Positions 41,332-50,390 are shown, counted from the first letter of the stretch. The stretch: DNA of 64,000 bases from Streptomyces rhizoryzae (GCF_023155275.1 NZ_JALMUV010000032.1:31421-95420); one strand, 5' to 3'. The notes: generated from the sequence alone by a model not told the origin. Made by a program: numbers and translations.

Positions 41332-42171
41332 CTACACCGCGAAGTTTTGCGTTCCCACCACCGACAGCAGTTCCAGCTGGTCCGCGCCCGCGGAGCCGGG
41401 CGGTGCGGAGAACCACAGCAGCCGCTGCCGCCCGTCCTCGCTGAACAGGTTGTGACAGTCCAGCTCGATCACGCCGAGGGAGGGATGCACGATCCGCTTC
41501 CGGTCGACCCGGCGCAGCGCCACCTCCCGCTGCTCCCACAGCCGTTCGAACTCCTGACTGCGCTGCCGCAACTCCGCGACCAGCCCGGTCACGTCGGACT
41601 CCCCGGACCTGCGCGCCGAGACCGCACGCAGGTCCGCGACGAAGGCCCGTGAGTGCTTCTCGGCGTCCTCCGGCGGGTAGAGGCGGCGGGCCTCGGGGTC
41701 GGTGAACCACCGGTGGACGAGACTCGCGCCCCTGCCGCGCTCTTGCGGCGGCGGCCCGAGCAGGGCCAGCGCGAGTCGATTCTGCACCAGGGTCTCGTGC
41801 AGGTCCGTGATGATCTGGGCGGGTGTGGTGGTGAGCCGATCGAGCAGCCCGAGCAGGCCGGGCTCGACGTGGCCGAGCGGTCCGTGCGAGGGCGGAGCCG
41901 GGTGCCCCGCGAGGTGGAAGAGGTGATTGCGCTCGTCACTTGTCAGCCGCAGCGCGCGGGCCAGCGCGGTGAGCATCTGCGGCGAGGGTTGCGCGCCCCG
42001 GCCGCGCTCCAACTCGGTGTAGTAGTCGGCCGACGCGCCCGCGAGGCGGGCCACCTCGTCGCGCCGCAGGCCAGGCACCCGCCGCCGGGGGCCGGCCGGC
42101 AGGCCGACCTCGGTGGGGCGGATGCGGTCCCGCCGTGACTTGAGGAACGCCGCGAGCTCGTGAAGGTCCAC
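41332..42171 (-). CDS. XRE-family regulator with MmyB-like ligand domain
   Basis: 279 residues from a GTG behind AGAGGA. The helix-turn-helix (about 30-85; PGLRRDEVARLAGASADYYT, ELERGRGAQPSPQMLTALAR) is followed by an MmyB-like domain (105-275) with HRWFTDPEARRLYP, WEQREVALRRVDRKRIVHP and LELDCHNLF-type blocks, which in homologues binds fatty-acid-like ligands. It is divergent from a tautomerase gene, which it may control through the 331-bp gap. Confidence 0.92.
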   Translation of the reverse strand: MDLHELAAFLKSRRDRIRPTEVGLPAGPRRRVPGLRRDEVARLAGASADYYTELERGRGAQPSPQMLTALARALRLTSDERNHLFHLAGHPAPPSHGPLGHVEPGLLGLLDRLTTTPAQIITDLHETLVQNRLALALLGPPPQERGRGASLVHRWFTDPEARRLYPPEDAEKHSRAFVADLRAVSARRSGESDVTGLVAELRQRSQEFERLWEQREVALRRVDRKRIVHPSLGVIELDCHNLFSEDGRQRLLWFSAPPGSAGADQLELLSVVGTQNFAV

Positions 42172-42502
42172 CCGGCCATCCTCTCTTGCCCACTCCGGCG
42201 CAACCAGGGGTTGTCACCCCCAGGGTGAGCGCAGCCCTGGCTCCGCCCGGCGCCAGGCCGGAAGGTGGTACCGCCAAGCAGCGGGCAGCCAGCGGGCAGG
42301 CAGGGGGGGGGCAGTCAGGTGCAGGCAGTAGACAGTCACCAGGCAGTCACCAGGCAGTCCGGCAGAGGACCAGCAGACGCAGGAGCCAGGAGGCACATCA
42401 GCCCGACACATCGCTCAGACACACCATCCAGACACACCACCCGGACACCCCCCACACGCCACCCCCACACCACCCCGACACCTCACCACAAGGAGCACGC
42501 CC
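42172..42502. other. 331-bp divergent region with short tandem repeats and a C/A-rich, G-poor leader
   Basis: No gene is seen. The left part is GC-rich and holds an 11-bp tandem repeat (AGTCACCAGGC, two full copies and part of a third, 42334-42359). From about 42395 to the tautomerase start the plus strand is almost only C and A with recurring GACACACCA-like units, so a transcript here would be unstructured. AAGGAG lies nine bases before the tautomerase ATG. Confidence 0.6.
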
Positions 42503-42727
42503 ATGCCGTTCGCCACCTTCAAGGTCCCCGCCGGAACCCTCACCAGCGAGCAGAAGGAGAAGATCATCACCCGCACCACCGACCTCTACGCCGAGATCTA
42601 CGGCGACTTCGCCCGACCGAACACCCTGGTGCTCGTGGAGGAGGTCACCGACGGCGGCTGGGGCATCGGCGGCCGGGTACTGACGCTGGCGGCGATCGAG
42701 GCAATGGCCCGGTCCGCCGAAAGCTGA
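42503..42727 (+). CDS. 4-oxalocrotonate tautomerase-like protein
   Basis: 74 residues. Pro2, which becomes the catalytic N-terminal proline after Met removal, starts the block MPFATFKVPAGTLTSEQKEK. The beta-alpha-beta fold and the length match the small tautomerase superfamily, which works as hexamers. Basic residues and the closing GGWGIGGRVL fit. The gene has a strong AAGGAG site, an unusual G-poor leader, and a hairpin just after the stop. The substrate is unknown. Confidence 0.9.
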   Translation: MPFATFKVPAGTLTSEQKEKIITRTTDLYAEIYGDFARPNTLVLVEEVTDGGWGIGGRVLTLAAIEAMARSAES

Positions 42728-42736
42728 GACGCGTCC

Positions 42737-42763
42737 GGCATCGCTCCGGGCAGGGGCGATGCC
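42737..42763 (+). terminator. Hairpin terminator after the tautomerase gene
   Basis: 8-bp arms GGCATCGC and GCGATGCC with an 11-base loop, nine bases after the stop and ahead of the convergent DUF1152 gene. Confidence 0.6.
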
Positions 42764-42796
42764 CCACGGACGGTCCCTCGTACGCCCTCGGTGCCG

Positions 42797-43936
42797 TTAC
42801 CCCGCCAGTCGCCACAGGGGTGCGGCGTCCCGGGAGGGGGACGCCGTGCGGAGGTGGTCGCGGAGTTCGGTCCAGGCTGCCTGGTCGAGGTCCAGTTCCT
42901 CGATGATGCGGCGGGAGGTGACGTAGGAGATTCCGGCACGGGCGGTGCGGCGTTCCCACTGGGCGAAGCGGTCGACCAGGGGCGGTGGGGAGCTGGGGTG
43001 ACCGGTGAGCCCGGTCATGGTCGGCGCGGAGCCGGCCGCCTCGCCGGGCCGCGTGCCTGGTGGGGCGGTGCGGGCCGCGCGGGCGCGTTCGCGGGCGATC
43101 TCGGAGAATCCGCATACCCGTTCACTCGCCCGCTCGGCCTCGGCGAGGTCCGTCGTTCCGATCAACTCCCTTGCCAGCGGGTTGAGTTCCCGTGCGCGAG
43201 CCGCCGTGAGCCGGTAGAGGGCGGGGCTGGTGGCGGTGAGGGTGACCGGGTGCGGGGCGTCCCGGGTGCCGCAGACCCCGCGGATCCCCCGGGCGGCCGC
43301 CACCAGCAGGGCGCTCGCCTCCGAAGGGTGCCAGTCGAAGACCCGCTCCACCGGCAGCGTGTCGGCGGTGGTCAGGGTGCGCAGGGGGGCGCCGAGCTTG
43401 GGCAGCAGGGCGGATTCGGGGACCTCGGAGTCGAGTCCCGGCCCGGCGACGTGCACGAAGGCGGGGAGCGCGGTGTGGGCGCAGGCGGCGAGCGCCAGGG
43501 CGTCCCCGAGGGGGCTGCGCAGGGTGGGTTCGGTGCCGTCGGCCAGGACGTCGCCGCCGACATCGACGATGTCGAGCCGGTCGGCCCCGCAGTACGCCGC
43601 GGCCTCCTCGATCTGCCGGGCCAGTCCCGTCGCGCCTTCGTAGGGGTCGAGCAGGCCCAGTTCGGGCCGCAGCCCGGCGGCCAGCCTGGGCAGCAGCGAG
43701 CCGGCCGGGGGGCGCGGTGCGGTGGCCGGGGTGACCAGGCGCAGCGTCGGGCCGGCCGGCACGGTACCGGTGAAGTCGGACGGCCGGCGCGGCCCCGGCA
43801 CCGGGTCCACCACCAGCCGTTCCCAGGCATAGGTCAGTACGAGGGCGGGCTCGCCGGCCCCGTGGAGCGCGGTGTGCACCATCGCCGTCGTGATGGCGTC
43901 CCCACCACCGCCGGCCGCTAACAGGAGTCGCTTCAT
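42797..43936 (-). CDS. DUF1152-domain protein
   Basis: 379 residues from the ATG at 43936 (MKRLLLAAGGGGDAITTAMV); an upstream in-frame start is less likely. The Gly-rich N-terminus looks like a Rossmann-type nucleotide site, and the block RLDIVDVGGDVLADGTEP is a family hallmark. The C-terminal 60 residues are a helical extension (FAQWERRTARAGISYVTSRR). The biochemical role of the family is unknown. It is divergent from a radical SAM gene with 251 bases between the starts, so the two may be coregulated. Confidence 0.85.
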   Translation of the reverse strand: MKRLLLAAGGGGDAITTAMVHTALHGAGEPALVLTYAWERLVVDPVPGPRRPSDFTGTVPAGPTLRLVTPATAPRPPAGSLLPRLAAGLRPELGLLDPYEGATGLARQIEEAAAYCGADRLDIVDVGGDVLADGTEPTLRSPLGDALALAACAHTALPAFVHVAGPGLDSEVPESALLPKLGAPLRTLTTADTLPVERVFDWHPSEASALLVAAARGIRGVCGTRDAPHPVTLTATSPALYRLTAARARELNPLARELIGTTDLAEAERASERVCGFSEIARERARAARTAPPGTRPGEAAGSAPTMTGLTGHPSSPPPLVDRFAQWERRTARAGISYVTSRRIIEELDLDQAAWTELRDHLRTASPSRDAAPLWRLAG

Positions 43937-44187
43937 GGGCGACAGGGATATCCCAAAGCGGCAGCCGATTCCAGGGTGTCTCGGTTCCGCCCCGGCGGCC
44001 CGAGGCATGTGCCTGTGTCAGGTTTGGGGCCTTTGGGCAATCGGAGAAATCATCCAACTTCGGCCACTCCCGTAGCAGTTACTTCATGGGTTCGCCTCAT
44101 GTCACCCCTGCCCCGTTGTCGACCAGGCTGTCCCCGGCGCGACGTGATCCATTCCGATGTGGCCGACCCGGAAGGAAATCCACGCAA

Positions 44188-45570
44188 GTGGCAACCTCGT
44201 TACCGCTCCACATATCGTCCTCCGCCCCCGAGGAGCCGACGACTCCCTACAAGCAGTACGTGTACGCCTATCCCCATCAGAAGGCGTACCGGCTCGGCAC
44301 CGACCGGCCGCCGCTCTCCGAGGTCTGGGCCGGCGAGCGGCTCGACGCCCTCTCGCTCTACGTCCACGTCCCGTTCTGCGAGATGCGCTGCGGGTTCTGC
44401 AACCTCTTCACCCGCACCGGAGCTCCGGAGGAGGTCACCAGCGCCTTCCTGGACACGCTGGCCCGGCAGGCCCGGGTGACCCGCGAGGCGCTGGACGCCA
44501 ACGGCACCCCGCGGTTCACCCTCGCGGCGTTCGGCGGCGGCACCCCGACCTATCTCACCGCGGACGAACTGGTCCGGCTGTGCGACATCTGCGAGCACGT
44601 GATGGGCGCGGACCTCAAGGCGGTGCCCTGGTCGGTGGAGACCTCGCCGGCCACCGCGACCGCCGACCGCATCGCGGTCCTCGCGGAACGGGGCGCCACC
44701 CGGCTGAGCATCGGCGTGCAGAGCTTCATCGACGAGGAGGCGCGGGCCGCCGTACGGCCGCAGAAGCGCTCGGAGGTGGAGGCCGCACTCGGCCGGTTGA
44801 AGGAGGCCGCCTTCCCGATCCTCAACATCGACCTGATCTACGGCATCGACGGCCAGACCGAGCAGAGCTTCCAGGTGTCGCTGGACGCGGCGCTCGGCTG
44901 GGAGCCCGAGGAGATCTACCTCTACCCGCTGTACGTCCGGCCGCTGACCGGGCTCATGGCCCGGCACGACAAGAGCGGCGAGCTGTGGGACGAGCAGCGG
45001 CTGCGGCTGTACCGCTTCGGACGGGAGTACCTGCTGTCCGCCGGGTACCGGCAGACCTCGATGCGCGTCTTCAGCCGCATCGGCTCCGCCGCGGTCGACG
45101 GCGCGGACGACAGCAACATCAGCGAGTACAACCAGCAGGCCGGGATGGTGGGTCTCGGCGTCGGCGCCCGGTCGTTCACCACCGGCCTGCACTACACCAC
45201 CGACTACGCGGTCGCGGTGCCGGAGGTCCGGCGCATCATCGACGAGTACATCGCCACGCCGACCGAGAAATTCCGGCGCGCGCAGTGGTCGTTCCGGATG
45301 GACGACGGCGAGCGCCGCCGGATGTTCGTCCTGGGCATGCTGCTGGAGTCGGGCGGCCTGCCCGTCGAGCGCTACCGCGAGCGGTTCGGCAGTCTGCCGC
45401 AGGAGGACTTCGCCGCCGAGTTCGCCCTGGTCACCGAGCGCGGCTGGGTGGAGCGGGACGATGCGGTGCTGCGGCTCACCCCGGAGGGGATGGCCTGGGC
45501 GGACGCCATCGGTCCGCTGTTCTTCTCGTCCCGGGTGAACGAGGCCATGGCCACCTATCAGGACCGCTGA
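44188..45570 (+). CDS. HemW/STM4012-like radical SAM protein
   Basis: 460 residues from a GTG at 44188 after GGAAGGAA; the longer frame starts inside non-coding sequence. The [4Fe-4S] motif is C64-x3-C68-x2-C71 (VPFCEMRCGFCNLF). The SAM-binding FGGGTPTYL and the block RLSIGVQSFIDEEARAAVRP are typical of the coproporphyrinogen III oxidase-like family, as is NIDLIYGIDGQTEQSF. A C-terminal HemN-type helical domain follows. It is closer to STM4012-type proteins than to true heme enzymes, and its substrate is unknown. A strong terminator follows. Confidence 0.9.
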   Translation: MATSLPLHISSSAPEEPTTPYKQYVYAYPHQKAYRLGTDRPPLSEVWAGERLDALSLYVHVPFCEMRCGFCNLFTRTGAPEEVTSAFLDTLARQARVTREALDANGTPRFTLAAFGGGTPTYLTADELVRLCDICEHVMGADLKAVPWSVETSPATATADRIAVLAERGATRLSIGVQSFIDEEARAAVRPQKRSEVEAALGRLKEAAFPILNIDLIYGIDGQTEQSFQVSLDAALGWEPEEIYLYPLYVRPLTGLMARHDKSGELWDEQRLRLYRFGREYLLSAGYRQTSMRVFSRIGSAAVDGADDSNISEYNQQAGMVGLGVGARSFTTGLHYTTDYAVAVPEVRRIIDEYIATPTEKFRRAQWSFRMDDGERRRMFVLGMLLESGGLPVERYRERFGSLPQEDFAAEFALVTERGWVERDDAVLRLTPEGMAWADAIGPLFFSSRVNEAMATYQDR

Positions 45571-45599
45571 CCCGCATCAGCGCCCCTGACGGGGGCTCG

Positions 45600-45639
45600 G
45601 TCTCCTCGCGCGCCATCGTCCCCGGCCGCGCGAGGAGAC
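45600..45639 (+). terminator. Strong hairpin terminator
   Basis: Perfect 13-bp arms GTCTCCTCGCGCG and complement with a 14-base loop, 30 bases after the radical SAM stop and before a convergent transporter gene. Confidence 0.75.
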
Positions 45640-45682
45640 GCAACCCCCCGCCGCCCAGGGCCTCCGGGCCGGCCGGCGGCGG

Positions 45683-46654
45683 TCAGCTGCCGCCCTCCGC
45701 GGCCGGTACCGGGCCGGCGCGGCGCCGGGCCGGCAGGGAGACCACGACGAGGCCGCCCAGCAGGAGCACCGCGCCGAGCACGGCGGCCGCGCCCGGGCGC
45801 TCACCCAGCAGCGCCACCCCCCATACGGCGGCGACCAGGGGTTCGGCCAGGCTGAGCGTGCCGACCGTGGCCCCGCTCAGCCGCCGGACGCCCCGGGTGA
45901 ACAGCAGGTACCCCAGGGCCGTCGTGGCCAGCGCCAGCCAGCCGATCAGGACCAGCGCGCGCGGTTCGGCCAAGCCCTGGGGGTGGGTGAAGACCCAGGG
46001 TGAGACGAGGAGTCCGGCGCAGAACACGCTCGTCGGGGCCGCGGTCGCGGTGTCCGCGCCGCGCGCCTCCAGTTGCTTGGTCGCCGAGATGTAGATCCCG
46101 AAGCCGGCTCCGGCGACGATCCCGAGCAGCACGCCCACGCCGTCGGTGGCCGCGCCGTCGGCCGGGACGAGGAGCAGCACGATGCCGACGACGGCGCCCG
46201 CGGTGCCGCAGGCCCATCGCCCGCCGAGCCGTTCGCCGGCCAGCAGCCGGCCGCACACCCCTGAAACGACCGGGACGGTGCCGAAGGTGACGGCGGTCGC
46301 CAGGGCCGCGCCGCTGCGGGCCACGGCCTCCAGGAAGCATGCCTGGAAGGCGGCCGTGACGGCGATGCTCACGACCGTCCAGCGCCAGGTGTGCCGCTGC
46401 CAGACAGAGCGGATGCCGGCCGGCCGCGCGGTGCACAGTCCCAGCACGAAGCCGCCGAGCAGCATCCGGCAGGCGCCGATCGCCACCGGGGACGCACTGG
46501 TTGCGGCGAGGATCTGCGCGGGTCCGACCGTGCCCCACAGGAACGCCGCCGCCAGGACCGGCGTCACCCCGCCCCGGAACACGGCACGCCGCGCCGTGGC
46601 CACTGTGCTCGTCACGCGATTCCATTCCGCAGGGCCGGGCAGGTTCCGCGGCAC
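45683..46654 (-). CDS. DMT-superfamily (EamA) transporter
   Basis: 323 residues from a GTG at 46654 with GGGGTGAG before it; a GTG at 46615 is an alternative start. Ten hydrophobic helices in two EamA repeats (about 28-160 and 170-310), including AAFLWGTVGPAQILAA and the second-repeat block LATTALGYLLFTRGVRRLSG. Such proteins export amino acids or other small metabolites. It lies downstream of the TetR gene on the same strand with a 270-bp gap in which I see nothing. Confidence 0.9.
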   Translation of the reverse strand: MPRNLPGPAEWNRVTSTVATARRAVFRGGVTPVLAAAFLWGTVGPAQILAATSASPVAIGACRMLLGGFVLGLCTARPAGIRSVWQRHTWRWTVVSIAVTAAFQACFLEAVARSGAALATAVTFGTVPVVSGVCGRLLAGERLGGRWACGTAGAVVGIVLLLVPADGAATDGVGVLLGIVAGAGFGIYISATKQLEARGADTATAAPTSVFCAGLLVSPWVFTHPQGLAEPRALVLIGWLALATTALGYLLFTRGVRRLSGATVGTLSLAEPLVAAVWGVALLGERPGAAAVLGAVLLLGGLVVVSLPARRRAGPVPAAEGGS

Positions 46655-46924
46655 AACTCACCCCGGCGGCACACCCGGCATGTCCTGTCCCCGACGCTAC
46701 GAGCCCGGGCAACCCGCACCCCATTGGGGGAAGCCACCAACTCGGCGCCACCGCCTTGGAGTTACCACCGGCGCGGCATCCCGTCCTCCGCCTGGCGCGC
46801 ACGCCGGGCCAGGGCGCCCCCCCCGGCCGGTCGGCGGGTACCAGGGCGTGCCCTCGCGCGCGTCCTGCTGAGGGGGGAACGCGCCGGACGCCTTGGCGGG
46901 CGGCTTCGTCGGGCAGGTCCGCGG

Positions 46925-47533
46925 TCACGCCGACGGCGGACCGGCGTCGGTCACCACCCCGCCGATGAGATCGCGGACGAGGCCGGCCGCCTGCGCGCGG
47001 GCCTGTTCCGGCTCGTCGGTCTCCGCGATGGTGATGGACAGTTCGGTGAGCGCGCCGTAGAACGCCCGGGCGACCAGGTTGGCCGGGTGGGGCCGCAGGC
47101 GGCCGGCGTCGAGTGCGGCGTTGACGACGTCGAGGACCAGGCCGCCGAGGTGCAGATGGTCCAGCTCGCGCCACCGCTGCCAGCCCAGGGCGATCGGCCC
47201 TTGCAGGAGCACGATGTTCCGGTAGGGGCCTTCGGCGCAGACGTCCAGGAACGCGTCGACACCCCGGTGGGCGCGCTCGCGGGGATCGGATACGGGGGCG
47301 ATCGCCGCCCGGATGCGTGCGGTGGCCTGCCGTTCCAGCTCTTCGAAGACGGCCTCGAAGAGTCCGGGCTTGCCGTTGAAGTGGTGGTAGAGCGCGCCCC
47401 GGGTCAGCCCGGCGGTGCGCACGAGTTCCTCTGCGGAGACGGCCGCGTAGTCCCGTTCGGTGAAGAGCCGCAGCCCGGTGTCGAGCAGGGTGCCGCGCGT
47501 GTTCTCCGCGTACTTCTCGCGCAGTGTTTCCAT
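46925..47533 (-). CDS. TetR-family regulator
   Basis: 202 residues from the ATG at 47533 (METLREKYAENTRGTLLDTG). Helix-turn-helix at 12-58 (LFTERDYAAVSAEELVRTAG, LTRGALYHHFNGKPGLFEAV), then a TetR ligand domain. The start codon lies inside the left arm of a 49-bp nested dyad in the gap to the flavin amine oxidase gene, so it probably represses itself and the oxidase. Confidence 0.93.
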   Translation of the reverse strand: METLREKYAENTRGTLLDTGLRLFTERDYAAVSAEELVRTAGLTRGALYHHFNGKPGLFEAVFEELERQATARIRAAIAPVSDPRERAHRGVDAFLDVCAEGPYRNIVLLQGPIALGWQRWRELDHLHLGGLVLDVVNAALDAGRLRPHPANLVARAFYGALTELSITIAETDEPEQARAQAAGLVRDLIGGVVTDAGPPSA

Positions 47534-47580
47534 ACGCCATGAATAACACATACGTTGTGTATGCCAGATGCATTGCGTAT
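47532..47580. promoter_or_regulatory. Nested 49-bp dyad, TetR operator
   Basis: Outer arms ATACGC (47532-47537) and GCGTAT (47575-47580) and inner arms CATAC (47549-47553) and GTATG (47559-47563) share one centre at 47556. It fills the whole gap between the divergent genes and overlaps the regulator's start codon. Confidence 0.7.
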
Positions 47581-47594
47581 GAAGGGTGGACGTC

Positions 47595-48959
47595 ATGGAG
47601 AAGTCGGTGGACGTCGTGGTCGTCGGGGCCGGGGTGGCGGGCCTGGTGGCCGCCCGCGACCTCGTACGGAACGGAGCGGACGTCGTGGTCCTGGAGGCAC
47701 GCGACCGGGTCGGCGGCCGGCTCCTCAACGCGGAGCTGCCCGGCGGCGCCCCCATCGAGATGGGCGGTCAGTGGGTCGGCCCCACCCAGCACCGGGCCAT
47801 CGAACTGATCGGGGAACTGGGTCTGCGGACCTACCCGACGTACGACGACGGCGAGCACATCGGGGAGGTCGGCGCCACCCGCTACCGGTACACGGGCCGG
47901 ATCCCCAAGCTGAACCCGCTGGTCCTGGCCGACATCGGGCAGACCCGGTACCGCCTGGACCGGATCGCCCGCCAGGCGGCGGCGACCGATCCGTGGCGGG
48001 CGCCCGGGGCCGAGGGCCTGGATCGCCGGACCTTCGACACCTGGCTGCGCAGGACCGCGCGGACCGCGGGCGGGCGGGACTTCTTCCGGCTGGTCACCGA
48101 GGGCGTGTTCTCCGCCGAGCCCGAGGACATGTCCGCACTCTGGGCCGCCTTCTACGTCGGTTCCGCCGGCGGCCTCGACCCGCTGATCAACGTCGTCGGC
48201 GGGGCCCAGCAGGACCGCGTCGTCGGCGGAACGCAGCGCATCGCGCTCCAACTGGCGCAGCAACTCGCCGACCGGGTCGTCCTCGAAGCGCCCGTCACCG
48301 ACATCGACTGGCAGCCCACCGCGACCTCGGGCGTCCGCGTCACCACGCGCAGGGGCCCGACCGTCCGCGCCCGGCGCGCCGTGATCGCCGTCCCGCCGCC
48401 GCTCGCCGCCCGCATCCGCTTCGCCCCGGGCCTGCCCGGTGACCGGGACCAACTCGTCCAGCGGATGCCGATGGGCCGGGTGATCAAGGTCAACGTCGCC
48501 TACGACGAGCCGTTCTGGCGCCACGCCGGTCTCAGCGGCCAGGCCAACAGCACCCGCCGCCCCTTCGGCACCGTCTTCGACAACACCCCCCACGACGGTT
48601 CCTGCGGCGTGCTCGTCGGCTTCCTCGAAGGCCGTCACGCCGACACGGGCTCCCGCATGGATCCCGCCGAGCGCCGGGCCCTGGTGATCGACGACCTCGT
48701 CGGCTACTTCGGCCCCAAGGCGCGCACCCCCCTCGCCTACCTCGAACGCGACTGGGCGGAGGAGGAATTCAGCCGCGGCTGCTACGGGGCCTTCGCCGTC
48801 CCCGGCACCCTCACCCGCTTCGGTCCGGCCCTGCGCCGCCCGGTCGGCCCCCTGCACTGGGCCGGCACCGAGACCGCCACCCGCTGGGCGGGCTACCTCG
48901 ACGGCGCCGCCGAATCCGGCCACCGCGTCGCCGACGAGATCCTCCCCGCGCTCTCCTGA
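47595..48959 (+). CDS. Flavin-dependent monoamine oxidase
   Basis: 454 residues from the ATG seven bases after AAGGGTGG. FAD-binding Rossmann motif VVVVGAGVAGLVAARDLV and the second block GGRLLNAELPGGAPIEMGGQ at the N-terminus; the C-terminal amine-oxidase block LHWAGTETATRWAGYLDGAA closes the FAD site. It would oxidise a primary amine to an aldehyde with release of H2O2 and ammonia. A decayed aldehyde dehydrogenase gene follows immediately, so the original operon probably had an aldehyde-clearing step. Confidence 0.93.
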   Translation: MEKSVDVVVVGAGVAGLVAARDLVRNGADVVVLEARDRVGGRLLNAELPGGAPIEMGGQWVGPTQHRAIELIGELGLRTYPTYDDGEHIGEVGATRYRYTGRIPKLNPLVLADIGQTRYRLDRIARQAAATDPWRAPGAEGLDRRTFDTWLRRTARTAGGRDFFRLVTEGVFSAEPEDMSALWAAFYVGSAGGLDPLINVVGGAQQDRVVGGTQRIALQLAQQLADRVVLEAPVTDIDWQPTATSGVRVTTRRGPTVRARRAVIAVPPPLAARIRFAPGLPGDRDQLVQRMPMGRVIKVNVAYDEPFWRHAGLSGQANSTRRPFGTVFDNTPHDGSCGVLVGFLEGRHADTGSRMDPAERRALVIDDLVGYFGPKARTPLAYLERDWAEEEFSRGCYGAFAVPGTLTRFGPALRRPVGPLHWAGTETATRWAGYLDGAAESGHRVADEILPALS

Positions 48960-48968
48960 CCCCGCCAC

Positions 48969-49354
48969 ATGAGCGAGGCCCCCACCATGCCCCCCGACCC
49001 CGCCACCGCTTCCGCCCCGACCTCGACGCCCTCGTCGAGCGCCTCGCCGCGGGCGAACGCGCCTGGACCCGTACGGGCTTGACCGAACGGCGCGCGCCGC
49101 TCCTCGACGTGGCAGCCGCCACCGCGGCCGTGGCCGAGGGGTGAGCGCGCGGCCCGGCCGGGATCAAGCAGCTCAACCTCGCCTCCCCGCTCGTCGGCGG
49201 GGAGTGGCTGAGCGGTCCTTACGCGCCGGAACGCACCCTCCTGACCGGCCTGGACCTCCACCGCCGCCCGCACCGGCCGGCTCCGTACCCGGTTCGCCGC
49301 CCGCCCCGCCGGCGAGACCTGCCCGCCCTCTGCGCCTCCGCGATCAGCGGCTGA
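48969..49354 (+). pseudogene. Remnant of an aldehyde dehydrogenase family gene
   Basis: Reading across frames gives a consistent homologous sequence: an ATG-initiated start, then after a frame change FRPDLDALVERLAAGERAWT, TRTGLTERRAPLLDVAAATA and AVAEG followed by TGA, then in another frame IKQLNLASPLVGGEWLSGPY and APERTLL. This matches the N-terminal 100 or so residues of aldehyde dehydrogenases found near amine oxidases. The catalytic region is missing, so the gene is dead. It overlaps the end of the convergent CPBP gene by a few bases. Confidence 0.65.
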
Positions 49355-50390
49355 CCTCCGTCCCGTCGGCGACGGTGTGCGCCGCACCGACACGGCGCAC
49401 ACGGGAGGCAGACGGGGCGGAATGCGGCATGCCGTCCCGCGGCGCCGACGTGCCGGGTGTCGCGGGGGTACGAGGCGCATGTGCCGTGCGGGGCGGGTGA
49501 GTCGGAGTGGTGGGCGGGAGGCGGAGGCGGCCGGTGAGGGCCAGGAAGGTGACGAAGGCGGCGACGGCGATCCAGCCGGGCCAGCCGGTGAGTCCCATCC
49601 GCAAGGGGTCCAGCGGAGCGCCGGGATCGGCGAATTCCTTGACCATGCCGACGCTCGCGGTGCTGACGAAGGCGTGCGCCAGGACGGCGGGGAGCACCGA
49701 GTCCGAACGCAGCCGCAGCCAGGTGAAGACCGGCAGGATCAGCGTGCAGCTGACCACCATCGCGGGCACCGACACGTACCACGGCCGGCCCGGGTACTGG
49801 CCGCCCATCAGGAGGGTGGGCAGGTGCCAGAGCGCGAAGGCGGCGCCGGTGAGGAGGTAGGCCGCCACCAGCCGGTGGCCGCGTCCGGCCCGGGCCAGGC
49901 GCGGGAACAGGTAGCCCTGCCAGCCCAGTTCCTCGCCGAAGAACAGCGGCAGGGAGAGCAGGATCTGCACCAGCATGCCGGCCGCCCAGCCGCCCACCGA
50001 GCGCCAGTGCACCTCGCCCAGCGGGTAGGCCCCGGTGGCGCTGCCCAGGGCGAGGGCGGCCACCGTCAGCCCGGCGGGCACGGCAAGCCCCGCCAGGCAC
50101 GCCCGCACGCCGCGCCCCCACGGCCGCGGCCAGCGCAGGGCCAGCACGTCCCGCAGCCGGCCGCCGGGCTCGACGAAGCGGATCACCAGCAGCGCGGCCA
50201 GGGCGGGTGCGAACATCGCGGCGGAGATGCAGACTTCGGCCAGTGTCCCGGTCTCCTCCCGCGCGTCACCGCGCTGGAAACCGCCGATCAGCAGCGGCGC
50301 CATCGCCAGCCACATGCCCAGGCAGGCGAGCACCAGGAACACCACCGGACCGCGCCGCCGGGTGGCCCCGTTCGTCAGGGAATGTTTCAT
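49344..50390 (-). CDS. CPBP-family intramembrane protease (CAAX-protease-like)
   Basis: 348 residues from the ATG at 50390. Eight hydrophobic helices. The active-site motif is FFGEELGWQGYLFPRL (Glu-Glu; Gln replaces the frequent Arg), with the other conserved histidines in ALWHLPTLL and LAHAFVSTAS. The C-terminal 55 residues are hydrophilic and Thr/Pro-rich. Family members process or protect against peptides such as bacteriocins, but this copy is about 22 kb from the lanthipeptide locus. The substrate is unknown. Confidence 0.88.
   Translation of the reverse strand: MKHSLTNGATRRRGPVVFLVLACLGMWLAMAPLLIGGFQRGDAREETGTLAEVCISAAMFAPALAALLVIRFVEPGGRLRDVLALRWPRPWGRGVRACLAGLAVPAGLTVAALALGSATGAYPLGEVHWRSVGGWAAGMLVQILLSLPLFFGEELGWQGYLFPRLARAGRGHRLVAAYLLTGAAFALWHLPTLLMGGQYPGRPWYVSVPAMVVSCTLILPVFTWLRLRSDSVLPAVLAHAFVSTASVGMVKEFADPGAPLDPLRMGLTGWPGWIAVAAFVTFLALTGRLRLPPTTPTHPPRTAHAPRTPATPGTSAPRDGMPHSAPSASRVRRVGAAHTVADGTEVSR

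Noticed and set aside
45801..48968. 1055-residue open frame on the minus strand
   Set aside because: It runs antisense through the TetR and amine oxidase genes and its sequence is Arg/Gly/Pro low complexity; a shadow of high GC content.
49344..50390. CPBP protease as leader peptidase of the lanthipeptide
   Set aside because: It lies more than 22 kb from the precursor with many unrelated operons between; nothing in the sequence links it to the cluster.
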